From assembly GCA_001801575.1 (NCBI GenBank), contig MGYC01000022.1:68123-132122 (forward strand): a stretch of 64,000 nucleotides of DNA. Direction: 5' to 3'. Below, piece after piece: positions 18,704 to 28,325 of the stretch. Within the stretch, counting starts at the first letter, position 1. Every line of letters starts with the position of its first letter. The translations under genes and the position numbers were made by a program. Origin of the DNA: Gammaproteobacteria bacterium RIFCSPHIGHO2_12_FULL_41_20 (GTDB lineage: Bacteria; Pseudomonadota; Gammaproteobacteria; DSM-16500). A model generated the notes under the pieces. The model made no database searches. It saw only the letters and a program-made list of their open reading frames with translations, and was not told the origin of the DNA.

Positions 18704-19395
18704 CGGGCAAACATCCGGATTTTTATAATTCTTTTTAGAGTCCACCAAGCGCTATCGAATGGACGCATTTTACTTTTTCCTGTTCTTTCATGATAATCAA
18801 TAAAGATTTCATGGAGTTTATATCCGTGCACGAAGGGTTTTATCAATAATTCAACCGGTAACGCAGCTCCCTTTGCTGCAAACTGTAAGTTGTCTAGCAT
18901 GCTTTTACGATAGGCGCGCATGCCGCTATGCAGATCTGTAAATTTTTTAAAAAATACAATGCTGGCTATCCAAGAAAAGAATAGATTGCCTAAATAATTT
19001 AACCATGGCATAGCCTGGGGTTTGGTTTTTAATCGCGAGGCATTGACTAGGTCATGCTTTTTTTCTAACACCAGAGCGGCTAATTCCAGAATTTTTTCCA
19101 CAGGATAGGTATTATCACAATCCATAGTAATGATAACTTCACGTTGGCCTGTGCGTAAAGCTAACTCCATGGCAGGGCCATAACCTTGCGGAGGCAATTG
19201 TCGGATGACTGTCGCTCCCGATTTTTCAGCAATATCAGCGGTGTTGTCCTGACTCGAATCTACAATAATAATTTCTGCTTCTGGTGCAATAGTTTTAATA
19301 TTTTTTATCACTGTGCCGACAGCAGTTTCTTCATTCATGGTTATCATGGCAATCGTGATACGTTTTCCTAGTGCGTTACTGGTTGAGCTGTCCAT
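18700..19395 (-). CDS. GT2 glycosyltransferase, polyprenyl-phosphate sugar synthase-like
   Basis: This is a cytoplasmic-facing GT-A enzyme of 231 residues resembling dolichyl-phosphate mannose synthase. Motifs are AMITMNEETAVG at the N-terminus, AEIIIVDSSQDNT, the metal-binding ITMDCDNTYP, and LHSGMRAYRKSML. It lacks C-terminal membrane helices. The start at 19395 is chosen for its AGGAGAGGAAA ribosome site; it overlaps the end of the methyltransferase gene by 20 bases. Inferred role: loading a sugar onto a lipid carrier for the GT-C proteins next door. Confidence 0.85.
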   Translation of the reverse strand: MDSSTSNALGKRITIAMITMNEETAVGTVIKNIKTIAPEAEIIIVDSSQDNTADIAEKSGATVIRQLPPQGYGPAMELALRTGQREVIITMDCDNTYPVEKILELAALVLEKKHDLVNASRLKTKPQAMPWLNYLGNLFFSWIASIVFFKKFTDLHSGMRAYRKSMLDNLQFAAKGAALPVELLIKPFVHGYKLHEIFIDYHERTGKSKMRPFDSAWWTLKRIIKIRMFAR

Positions 19396-20164
19396 TTTCC
19401 TCTCCTGGGTTGCTCGCAACTAAAATAATTCTAAATGAAAATAAGGAAGGCAGCAGGCGACTAAACCCATATTCGATAGGGTAAATATATTTGGTGTAGA
19501 ATTGGTAATAAGGGGATTCAATAATGCTTTTTGTTTGGTAATGATCACTGGAGTGGCTAAGCATTTTTTTTATTATAGGAAGAAATGCACGGACAATAAA
19601 AGGCGTGCTGTCTATTTTATTAATGATATATGTGCTTGTTTCTAACATTTTTTTAGCAGATTTGAAAGTAAAGAATCGAATATGGGTGCGATCCATCACC
19701 CCCGTCATTTCATAGTTGAAAACTCCAAACATTAAGCGTAGGCGCACTAACCAGTTTGCCACATTCGGCAGAGAAACAATTACTTTTCCGTGATTGGATA
19801 AAAAGGGTTGATAATTTCTCAATACCTGTACTGGGTCAAAGACGTGCTCTAATACGTCAGAAAATATAATGTATTTAAACTTCTTGTTTTGCAGGACAAG
19901 TTTAATTTTTTCAATGTCGTGTAAATCGGCGCAAATGCCATAATCTGCATGGTGACGAGCTTGCTCAGCGATGCTTGGGTTTGCTTCAATTATATAAGTT
20001 TTATAGCCTAATTTTTTAAGATGTGCACTTAATATTCCTCTACCTGCACCGATGTCAAGAATAGCCTCATCCTGTTTAGTAGGGGGGATGTGTTTTGTTA
20101 CTCCTTCATTGAGCTCTTCAAAATATGGGTAAGTGGCTTTTTGAAAATCAAGAATAAAATTCAT
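19376..20164 (-). CDS. Class I SAM-dependent methyltransferase
   Basis: This 262-residue protein has motif I, ILDIGAGRGILSAHL (around 38-52), the acidic strand end YIIEAN, and the motif IV-like FSDVLEHVFDP, as in UbiG/Methyltransf_23-like enzymes. A C-terminal region of about 100 residues is less conserved. It lies inside a glycan gene set, so the acceptor could be a sugar or a lipid-linked intermediate; this is inference. ATG at 20164 has AGGTG 7 bases upstream; a GTG three codons earlier is possible. Confidence 0.8.
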   Translation of the reverse strand: MNFILDFQKATYPYFEELNEGVTKHIPPTKQDEAILDIGAGRGILSAHLKKLGYKTYIIEANPSIAEQARHHADYGICADLHDIEKIKLVLQNKKFKYIIFSDVLEHVFDPVQVLRNYQPFLSNHGKVIVSLPNVANWLVRLRLMFGVFNYEMTGVMDRTHIRFFTFKSAKKMLETSTYIINKIDSTPFIVRAFLPIIKKMLSHSSDHYQTKSIIESPYYQFYTKYIYPIEYGFSRLLPSLFSFRIILVASNPGEENGQLNQ

Positions 20165-20179
20165 TTTAAACACCTGAAA

Positions 20180-21574
20180 TTACAATACGGGGATAGGCCT
20201 CATCTTATTGAGTTGTATTAATGCATTTTTTAGATAAAGTGATTTAGTTGTAGGGCAATCACTTTTATCTCCGTTAAGAGTAGCAGCAACTTTTAATGCT
20301 CTGTCTACTGCCATATCTACATTAATATATTCAAAATAACTGAAGCGTCCTAGTAAATGAATGCCAATAGAAGAAAACCACTTTCTTACTGTATTAGCAT
20401 GTTGTTCATAGTCTATATCATATACAACATACGATCGCTCTTGGCGATGTACTTTTTCAAAAACAATGTGATCATTACTGGGCAATAGCCGGCGTTTTTG
20501 TAACCCCTGTTTGACATGGGTAAGCATTTCTGTATCGGATTGTTGCCATGTTGTAGAGTTTCTCGCACAGGTAATTTCAGCTTGGATACTCCAATGTTCT
20601 GTTGGACCATTGTTAGCGGAAAAGGTGCAGGGGTAACTAATGCGATTAACTAAAAACTCAGACTCGGGAAAATAAACGGCTGTATATTTGTTTGGGTCTA
20701 TACCACGAATACCGAAAGAAATAATATACATCGGGTTGACGATCAACTTGTTAACCGCAATACTAATTTCAGTAGGTATGTCTCTCTCTAATTTATTAAT
20801 TAATTCATGAACTGGCATAGTACTAATGACTTGATCGTATTCGCGAACTTGACCTTGGGTACTTATTAAAAAAATCTTATTTTTACGAAATTGAACTTTA
20901 TCTACATGATAATGATAAGTAATCTGGCCTACATTTTTCCATGCTTCGCTAATGGCTTGATAGCCACCTATTTTAGGATAAAAATAATAAAGCTGGTGTA
21001 GATAACCTTCTGTCGAATATCCCAACGAAGATTTTAAAATATCCTCAGAAGGAGGGGTCGGGATGCGATCTGTCATAGCCATGGAAAGTTGTTCTACGGG
21101 GATATTCCATACTTTTTCATTATAGGGAAATAAATAACGCGAACAGATGCCCTCTCCGAACGTTTTTAAAAACCATTCTTTCATGTTTTTTGGTGTGAGG
21201 TGTTTTTCTTTATGGGGATTAAAAATAAAATCATGAAGGCAAGCATAATTATCTTCGAGCGGTAAGGATTTTAAATCATTCTCAAACGGGTATTTGATGA
21301 GGCGATCTTTAAAAGAGATTTTATTATTACGTCGGCAACGACTGACATTATCATCTAATGAGGCCACAATGAAATTTAAAATTTCTTGATCGCGAGAAAA
21401 TAAAATGTGAGGGCCGTAGTCGAAAGTAAACCCACCAGCAAAGAAAGAAGCAGCGTGCCCCCCCACATGATCGGTGCTTTCAAGAATGTCGGCCGGATGT
21501 TTTAAAAAAAGATTGATTACTAACCCGGAGGGACCGGCACCAATAATAGCGAAACGTGGTGAAGATGGATGCAT
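20180..21574 (-). CDS. UDP-galactopyranose-mutase-like FAD-dependent protein
   Basis: This 464-residue flavoprotein has an N-terminal FAD-binding FAIIGAGPSGLVINL and TDHVGGHAASF. It shares YGPHILFS, KYPFEND and the C-terminal LLGRFSYFEYINVDMAVDRAL block with UDP-galactopyranose mutases and related amine-oxidase-fold sugar enzymes. UGM proper is about 370-390 residues, so this is a longer relative and the substrate is uncertain. It stands between the epimerase and the methyltransferase on the same strand. Confidence 0.75.
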   Translation of the reverse strand: MHPSSPRFAIIGAGPSGLVINLFLKHPADILESTDHVGGHAASFFAGGFTFDYGPHILFSRDQEILNFIVASLDDNVSRCRRNNKISFKDRLIKYPFENDLKSLPLEDNYACLHDFIFNPHKEKHLTPKNMKEWFLKTFGEGICSRYLFPYNEKVWNIPVEQLSMAMTDRIPTPPSEDILKSSLGYSTEGYLHQLYYFYPKIGGYQAISEAWKNVGQITYHYHVDKVQFRKNKIFLISTQGQVREYDQVISTMPVHELINKLERDIPTEISIAVNKLIVNPMYIISFGIRGIDPNKYTAVYFPESEFLVNRISYPCTFSANNGPTEHWSIQAEITCARNSTTWQQSDTEMLTHVKQGLQKRRLLPSNDHIVFEKVHRQERSYVVYDIDYEQHANTVRKWFSSIGIHLLGRFSYFEYINVDMAVDRALKVAATLNGDKSDCPTTKSLYLKNALIQLNKMRPIPVL

Positions 21575-21668
21575 GATTAGATCAGACTCTCTTTATGTTT
21601 GATGTGACTCTTATCATACAGGATCAGGGATGGTAATGAATCCACTTTTTATCGGCTTGTTACGCAAA

Positions 21669-22682
21669 TCAGGATTGAGCATGGTCCCGAAACTCTTCCC
21701 TTTGCAAAAGGGAGGTGGGGAGGGATTTTACCTGTTCAATCATCGCCAACACGGATTCCTTTATAGCCTGTGCTGAATTTCTCTGACAGCGCCAACCTAA
21801 GGAGCGAATTTTATTCGTATTAAGACGCACGATAGGTACATCACCCGCCCATCCTCGATCTGTTTCTGAAAAAATCAAGTTGACAGGGTTTCTTATGTTT
21901 AAGCATTGAATAACGATGTTAGCAATATCTCGAACCGTAATATAATCGCCTGTGGCAACATTATAGACTTCGTAGCGAGTTTCTAGTTTTTCATTCGTCA
22001 AAAATACGGCTTTTATGATGTCATCAATATGAATATAGGATTTACTTTGTGTACCATTACCCATGATACGCAGTGTAGTAGGATCTTTTAATAAATTTCT
22101 TACAAAATCGTAGCCTACTCCATGCGTTTGGCGTGGGCCAACTACATTGCCGAACCGGAAGATGCAGGCAGTTAATCCAAACATATGACAATAGCTGGAA
22201 ATATAGGCTTCGCCTGCTAATTTGCTCGCACCATAGGTGGAAATCGGGTGCATAGGGCCTTGATCTTCATGGCTTTCCAGTGTTCCCACATCCCCGTATA
22301 CCCCGCTCCCGGAAGTATAGATAATTCGTTTGATTTTATTTAAACGCATGGCTTCTAACACGTGATAAGTGAGATAAAAACCATTAGTAAAATCAATAGT
22401 AGGGTCACTAACTGCTTTGGCAATGTCAGAATTGGAGGCGAGATGTATCGCAATATCGTGATGCCGCATAGCCTGTGTGAGTTGTTCGATGTCTTTTGCG
22501 TCACTGTTGACGATAGTGAGACGAGGATCATAAGTATGGTGTTGATAATGCCACGTTTTCCCGGTAGAAAAATTGTCGTATATGGTAACTTGTTGTATAT
22601 GAGGTTGAGATAATAGAGCGTCGATAAAATGTGAACCAATAAAGCCAGCACCGCCTACTAAAAAATATCTTTTAAATAACAT
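21669..22682 (-). CDS. NAD-dependent epimerase/dehydratase (extended SDR)
   Basis: This 337-residue extended SDR of the UDP-glucose 4-epimerase / dTDP-glucose dehydratase type has the Rossmann motif VGGAGFIGSHF (9-19), the serine in IYTSGSGVYG, and the catalytic Y150 and K154 in STYGASK. It probably makes or converts a nucleotide sugar for the glycan genes downstream. The last 20 or so residues (from about KSLPTSLLQREEF) are encoded by a palindromic repeat (21690-21740), so the original C-terminus has been replaced or extended. The ATG has AGGAG upstream. Confidence 0.85.
   Translation of the reverse strand: MLFKRYFLVGGAGFIGSHFIDALLSQPHIQQVTIYDNFSTGKTWHYQHHTYDPRLTIVNSDAKDIEQLTQAMRHHDIAIHLASNSDIAKAVSDPTIDFTNGFYLTYHVLEAMRLNKIKRIIYTSGSGVYGDVGTLESHEDQGPMHPISTYGASKLAGEAYISSYCHMFGLTACIFRFGNVVGPRQTHGVGYDFVRNLLKDPTTLRIMGNGTQSKSYIHIDDIIKAVFLTNEKLETRYEVYNVATGDYITVRDIANIVIQCLNIRNPVNLIFSETDRGWAGDVPIVRLNTNKIRSLGWRCQRNSAQAIKESVLAMIEQVKSLPTSLLQREEFRDHAQS
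21690..21740 (-). repeat. Palindromic repeat forming the 3' end of the epimerase gene
   Basis: The palindrome CCCTTTTGCAAAGGG (minus strand; 21698-21712 on plus) is preceded by AAATCCCTCCCCACCT. It resembles the pyrimidine-rich palindromes elsewhere in the window but has a TTTTGCAAA centre. It is translated as the C-terminal tail of the epimerase. Confidence 0.6.
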
Positions 22683-22740
22683 GATGCTCTCCTTGAATCC
22701 ATGGAGAAAGATTAAAATTTATCTTTTCTCTTTTAGGTGT

Positions 22741-22920
22741 TTATTTGCTTATAATGCGCAAATATTGCCAATAGCTAGCGACTCCTAGTAAGTATGTTAT
22801 CGCTGCGATAGTTATTACAATCGTAAACCCAATGCAATTATTATTGCTGCAATGGATGATAAAATACTGGTTATTCCATTCACTCCCCATGCCCAAGCAA
22901 TAAATATCGGATGAATTTTT
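22741..22920 (-). pseudogene. Remnant of a membrane protein gene, C-terminal end
   Basis: No intact gene lies in 22683-23089. Reading the minus strand from about 22920, one frame gives KIHPIFIAWAWGVNGITSIL then SSIAAIIIALG and reaches a stop. Shifting by one base at about 22825-22830 continues as GFTIVITIAAITYLLGVASY then WQYLRIISK and ends at TAA 22741. The joined product looks like the C-terminal end of a polytopic membrane protein (WAWGxNG then a hydrophobic pair), a pattern I associate with membrane-bound spermidine-synthase-like proteins. Upstream there is only a stop-rich AT stretch. This is a decayed fragment with one frameshift. Confidence 0.6.
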
Positions 22921-23089
22921 TCTATCTATTTAATGGCAGTAGATCTTAATTAATCCATTTTTGGTTTGAAAAACAATGTATTATAAGTTACTCCAAAATA
23001 ATATTAAAGGCATCTCCTTTTCGTTATCCGCGTAAAGGACTTGGTATGCTGTGGGAGGCTTGTGCTGAAAAAATTCAACAGGAAAGTAC

Positions 23090-23644
23090 ATGAATAAAAG
23101 CAATGGCCTCTCTCTTTTCGAATTACTCACTGTGCTTATCATTGTTGCCATTATTGCTGGTTTTGCTATGCCTTCTTTGCGTGATTTATTGCAAACCTCG
23201 TATGCAGATGTGCAGCGTGATCAGTTGTTGCAGGTAATTCAATTGGCGCGCAGTGAGGCGTTATTGCGAGGGGTGTCAGTCTCATTGTGTAAAAGTGCGG
23301 ATCAAAAAATCTGTGGCGGGGCATGGGATCAAGGGCAGATAGTGTTTGTGGATGATCAAGAGAGTGGTGAAGTGCAACAGCGCGAACAAGTTATCGCTGT
23401 TTTTACTGGGGCTTCGCAATATGCTCATTTATATTGGCGCGCGTTTCCTCGCCGCCAAGCCTATTTGCAATTCCTTGCCGATGGGACAACGCATGCAGAA
23501 AATGGCACCTTTTGGTATTGCATGTCGTCACATCCTTATCCGCGTTGGGCAATAGTGATTGGCAAGTCGGGACGGGCACGTGAGGTGTACCCAGATCAGC
23601 ATGGAAAAATTATAGATGGGCGCGGTGAAGTGCTACAGTGTTAG
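23090..23644 (+). CDS. fimT: Type IV pilus minor pilin, FimT/GspH family
   Basis: This 184-residue prepilin has a short leader cut after G6 (NKSNG then LSLFELLTVLII), glutamate at mature position 5 and one hydrophobic helix, followed by a GspH/FimT-type C-terminal domain with IQLARSEALLRGVSVSLCKS and the late pair FWYC ... GEVLQC. Minor pilins help prime pilus assembly. AGGAAA precedes the ATG. The stop codon TAG (23642-23644) is formed at the edge of the TA-flanked hairpin element. pilE lies convergent just beyond it. Confidence 0.85.
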   Translation: MNKSNGLSLFELLTVLIIVAIIAGFAMPSLRDLLQTSYADVQRDQLLQVIQLARSEALLRGVSVSLCKSADQKICGGAWDQGQIVFVDDQESGEVQQREQVIAVFTGASQYAHLYWRAFPRRQAYLQFLADGTTHAENGTFWYCMSSHPYPRWAIVIGKSGRAREVYPDQHGKIIDGRGEVLQC

Positions 23645-23713
23645 GGTCTGTTTACAATTCAACCTTCGATCCCCTGTTTTTTCGCATCGAGGGTTGAATT
23701 GTAAACAGACCCT
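23643..23713. mobile_element. TA-flanked MITE-like hairpin, copy 1
   Basis: The arms AGGGTCTGTTTACAATTCAA... (23643-23670) and their inverted partner (23686-23713) match at 27 of 28 positions around a 15-base loop. The element reads TA-GGGTCTG...CAGACCC-TA, consistent with a TA target duplication as made by IS630/Tc1-like transposases. It lies between the convergent fimT and pilE and could also act as a two-way terminator. Copy 2 is at 33870-33924. Confidence 0.7.
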
Positions 23714-23722
23714 AGTTGTTTT

Positions 23723-25549
<1,827 letters not shown>

Positions 25550-25750
25550 GGATGGTTACTCGGTTATTTTGAGCAATAATATTAACGCAAAATGCCAGAT
25601 AAGTATAAGAAAACACTCTCGAAAGTCTATGTATTCGTGATCGGGGCTAGGAGCGCACATTTTTGCTTAATATGTTTTTAAGAATCATATTTTATACTAT
25701 TTTTAACGAGAAGCAGATAAAGTGAAGCATAAGTAAGGGTAGGGGGCGTT

Positions 25751-26644
25751 ATGAAACATCCAATGTTAAAATTAGTGATGTCGTATAAACTGCCAACAGA
25801 TCAAGAGATGGCTGAGATAGATGCATATGATAAAAGTGTGGAACAAGCGCAGCAGTTATCTACCATCCTTCCCAGTAAACCTAAAGCTTTAGAAGAGTAT
25901 GAGGCATTTCTAAACGCGGTGGTAGATTGGTTAAAGCAAAATGTTAAAAAAGAAAACGCAGGCATGGATGATATAATGCCGATGGCAATTCAGAGTTTAC
26001 AAGGTGAGCAACTTGCGGATTACGTTAGTTTACAAGCAAAGCTAAAAGCAATATTGGAACATGTATTTTTTTTACGGCTCTTTGGCGAAGAAGGCTATGC
26101 TTTTGCAACACTGTGCGCAGCAGCAGAAGCAGAAGCAGCAGCAGCAGCAGCAGTAAACAGGAAAGTGACACAATGTAAGCAAGCAAGCGCAGAATACCTT
26201 GATTTTCTTGTGGATAAAATTCGCAGCGCAGGACAGCTGAGCGCAGACCAATCTGTAGATGATTTTATACCGAGCTATGTAGAACCCATAAAACCATCAG
26301 AACTTTCAGTATATGTAAGCAAATATACAGCGGCTAAATACATTGCAGAGGCGTATACAGATACCTTCTCTACAGATCCTCAACAGCAATTAGAAGAGGG
26401 CTATCGTCGATATCAAACACACCGTCATACTATCGAGAATAAGATGGGAACAGAGGATGCTAATTTTAGCCGTGTAATGCGCAGTGTTAGGGCAGTGCTT
26501 GCGCTAATTTTCAGTTTTGGAGCCGCTCGTCACTGGTTTGCTAAGTCATGGGCAAGTATATGGCATAAAGAAGATCATAAGGGGAAAGTGGTGGCTAATC
26601 AGTTTGACACCGCGCGACCGCTGATAATAGATGTGCGGTCATAG
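25751..26644 (+). CDS. Orphan helical protein with alanine tract
   Basis: I do not recognise this 297-residue protein. It is mostly helical, and residues 123-134 are an Ala/Glu run encoded by a GCA trinucleotide tract. A hydrophobic stretch near 242-256 (AVLALIFSFGAARHWF) could be a membrane segment. AGGGGG lies just before the ATG, and a strong terminator follows at 26667, so the gene is a single transcription unit. A second unknown gene of similar size and helical character follows at 26961 behind a mobile element. Possible secreted or host-directed protein, but nothing proves it. Confidence 0.65.
   Translation: MKHPMLKLVMSYKLPTDQEMAEIDAYDKSVEQAQQLSTILPSKPKALEEYEAFLNAVVDWLKQNVKKENAGMDDIMPMAIQSLQGEQLADYVSLQAKLKAILEHVFFLRLFGEEGYAFATLCAAAEAEAAAAAAVNRKVTQCKQASAEYLDFLVDKIRSAGQLSADQSVDDFIPSYVEPIKPSELSVYVSKYTAAKYIAEAYTDTFSTDPQQQLEEGYRRYQTHRHTIENKMGTEDANFSRVMRSVRAVLALIFSFGAARHWFAKSWASIWHKEDHKGKVVANQFDTARPLIIDVRS
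26117..26153 (+). repeat. GCA trinucleotide microsatellite inside a coding region
   Basis: The run is GCA x3, GAA, GCA, GAA, GCA x6, coding Ala and Glu. Length changes here would stay in frame and vary the alanine run of the orphan protein. Confidence 0.85.
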
Positions 26645-26666
26645 TTGTTGTTTTTGCTGAGTTCAT

Positions 26667-26706
26667 ACCGCATCATAATGCTATTTAAAATGATGCGGTT
26701 TTTTTT
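26667..26706 (+). terminator. Rho-independent terminator after the orphan at 25751
   Basis: The 10-base stem ACCGCATCAT / ATGATGCGGT (26667-26676 and 26690-26699) has a 13-base AT-rich loop and is followed at once by a run of T to 26706. It starts 23 bases after the TAG. Confidence 0.88.
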
Positions 26707-26764
26707 GTAGTTTGTTTATACTGATAGAACAAGAAGAAGTCGGCTTTGTTGAATAAAGTAGTAG

Positions 26765-26937
26765 CAGCAGTTCCAGCTAACACTGTCATCCTGAGCGTCA
26801 GCGAAGGATCAGCATCCTTGTGTTGACTGTATTGTGACAAGGATGCTGATCCTTCGCTGACGCTCAGGATGACAGCGCCTAACGCTCAGGATGACAGCGC
26901 CTAACGCTCAGGATGACAGTGTTAGCTGGAACTGCTG
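26765..26937. mobile_element. MITE-like palindromic element with 9-bp target duplication
   Basis: The terminal arms CAGCAGTTCCAGCTAACACT and their exact inverse bound a 173-base element flanked by the perfect direct repeat AAGTAGTAG (26756-26764 and 26938-26946). Inside are TGTCATCCTGAGCG units, one in the left arm and three in the right arm spaced 22 bases apart, and a central 15-base loop, TTGACTGTATTGTGA. No coding region is inside. The same loop occurs inverted in the copy at 44718. Confidence 0.85.
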
Positions 26938-26960
26938 AAGTAGTAGGGAGATCTGTCGCT

Positions 26961-27749
26961 ATGCAGATAGTTTTAGATGCGCTTTTAGAGTTGAGTAAGA
27001 ATGTATTGTCAAATGCAATTTCCACATCTACCCTGCCGGAGCAAGTAGAGACTTTTCGACAATCATTAAATCAGACGGTAGCTCAATTTTCTCTGCATAA
27101 GGATGGTCCTCCTATCGAGTTTGCTGATAGGCTGCTTGCAGCTTTTCCTCAAGAGCACCCTGTTTATTATGAAAGAGATGTATTAGTCAGATTAGAATTA
27201 ATTGCAGATGTTTATGAGAAAAATAATTTTGCAGGATATGATCAACGGTTGCTGACTGAATTCTATCAAGCGCTAGATACGGTGATGGTACATTGGCTGC
27301 TTAGGCAGCAATATACAGCGTGCCAGCAGAATTTACGGGTAACGATTCAGGAGAAATTAAAAAATGATATCCAAAAGCAACTGAATACCAAGGGTGAGGT
27401 GGAGATGGAAACCCAGTCTGAGCGTGAAGATAGAGTAATCAGATTGGTTAAAGGGGATTTGACATTTCAGTTAATTATGCAAAAATATTACGCAGTGAAT
27501 GACTTATTGAGCGAGTTAACTAGCGGCAAGCCACTGTATCAATCGCTGATAAGCTATCGCAAGAAGTTTGCTGTTTATCAGCCAGTTTTGGGCAAAGATT
27601 TTATTACGAGTTCAACACTTTGGGGTGGGCTATGGTATAGAGCCAGCGGTGCAGTAGGGTATGTTGCGAATAAGGTTTGGTGGAGAAGGTCGACTACGTC
27701 TGAGAGTGATGGAAATGACAGTGTACCCTTGCCAGTGGTGATGCCTTAG
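26961..27749 (+). CDS. Orphan protein downstream of a MITE-like element
   Basis: I do not recognise this 262-residue, mostly helical protein. I place the start at the ATG at 26961, which has AGGGAGA about 9 bases upstream. The frame is open back to an ATG at 26913 that lies inside the mobile element and would add 16 residues (MTVLAGTAEVVGRSVA). A hydrophobic patch near residues 225-245 (WGGLWYRASGAVGYVANKV) is short for a membrane helix. Size and character recall the orphan at 25751, but I cannot align them with confidence. Confidence 0.6.
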   Translation: MQIVLDALLELSKNVLSNAISTSTLPEQVETFRQSLNQTVAQFSLHKDGPPIEFADRLLAAFPQEHPVYYERDVLVRLELIADVYEKNNFAGYDQRLLTEFYQALDTVMVHWLLRQQYTACQQNLRVTIQEKLKNDIQKQLNTKGEVEMETQSEREDRVIRLVKGDLTFQLIMQKYYAVNDLLSELTSGKPLYQSLISYRKKFAVYQPVLGKDFITSSTLWGGLWYRASGAVGYVANKVWWRRSTTSESDGNDSVPLPVVMP

Positions 27750-27797
27750 CCGGAACAGCTGGAAAGCGCATATAAATCTGATTAAAATCCACAAAAG

Positions 27798-27938
27798 GGC
27801 ACCTCTATAATTTGTCATCCTGAACGAAAATTTGTCATCCTGAACGAAGTGAAGGATCTGGTTTTTGCTTGATAAATAATCAGACTCTTCGCTTTGCTCA
27901 GAATGACAAAAGTCGAAATGGTAATTTCTAGAGGTGCC
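27798..27938. mobile_element. Second type of MITE-like palindrome with TCATCCTGAAC core
   Basis: The ends GGCACCTCTA and TAGAGGTGCC are inverted and flanked by the direct repeat CAAAAG (27792-27797 and 27939-27944). Inside, TTTGTCATCCTGAACGAA occurs twice in the left half and an imperfect inverted copy (CTCAGAATGACAAA) in the right half. The core is related to the elements at 26765 and 44718 but the ends differ. It ends 24 bases before the fmdB-family start codon. Confidence 0.65.
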
Positions 27939-27962
27939 CAAAAGATAAAACGAGGAAATAGC

Positions 27963-28325
27963 ATGCCTATTTATGAATATCAGTGTAAAGCATGTGGTCA
28001 TCAGTTAGAAGCGCTACAAAAAGTAAGCGATGTGGCATTAACTGATTGCCCTGCTTGTCATCAAGCGACCTTAAGCAAGCTTGTGTCTGCGACTAGTTTC
28101 CAATTAAAAGGCACAGGCTGGTATGTCACGGATTTTCGTGATAAAGGTAAGAAAGAACCATCTGCTTCTGTAGCGAAACCTGAGGGGGAGAAAAAAGCTG
28201 GGGAATCATCAGCTACGACTACGGAGGTATCAGGACAAAAAGCGGGAGATAAAACGAAAACAGACAGTAGCAGCGGATCTGGTTCTTCTTCCAATAACTC
28301 TTCATCATCAACGGCGGCCACATAA
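27963..28325 (+). CDS. FmdB-family zinc ribbon protein
   Basis: This 120-residue protein begins MPIYEYQCKACGHQLEALQK, with a second CPAC pair, giving the CxxC-CxxC zinc ribbon of the FmdB/CxxC_CxxC_SSSS family (residues 1-50). The C-terminal half is a low-complexity Ser/Thr/Lys tail, usual for this family. GAGGA is 6 bases upstream of the chosen ATG; the frame is open further up into the mobile element. The role is unknown, but the gene commonly precedes DUF502 and aspS in gammaproteobacteria. The stop overlaps the next start (TAATG). Confidence 0.88.
   Translation: MPIYEYQCKACGHQLEALQKVSDVALTDCPACHQATLSKLVSATSFQLKGTGWYVTDFRDKGKKEPSASVAKPEGEKKAGESSATTTEVSGQKAGDKTKTDSSSGSGSSSNNSSSSTAAT

Noticed and set aside
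26913..26960. Longer N-terminus of the orphan gene starting inside the mobile element
   Set aside because: No ribosome site precedes that ATG, while the ATG at 26961 has AGGGAGA; kept only as an alternative.
27894..27962. Longer N-terminus of the FmdB-family protein
   Set aside because: The extra residues are read from the repeat element, and family members start with MPIYEY.
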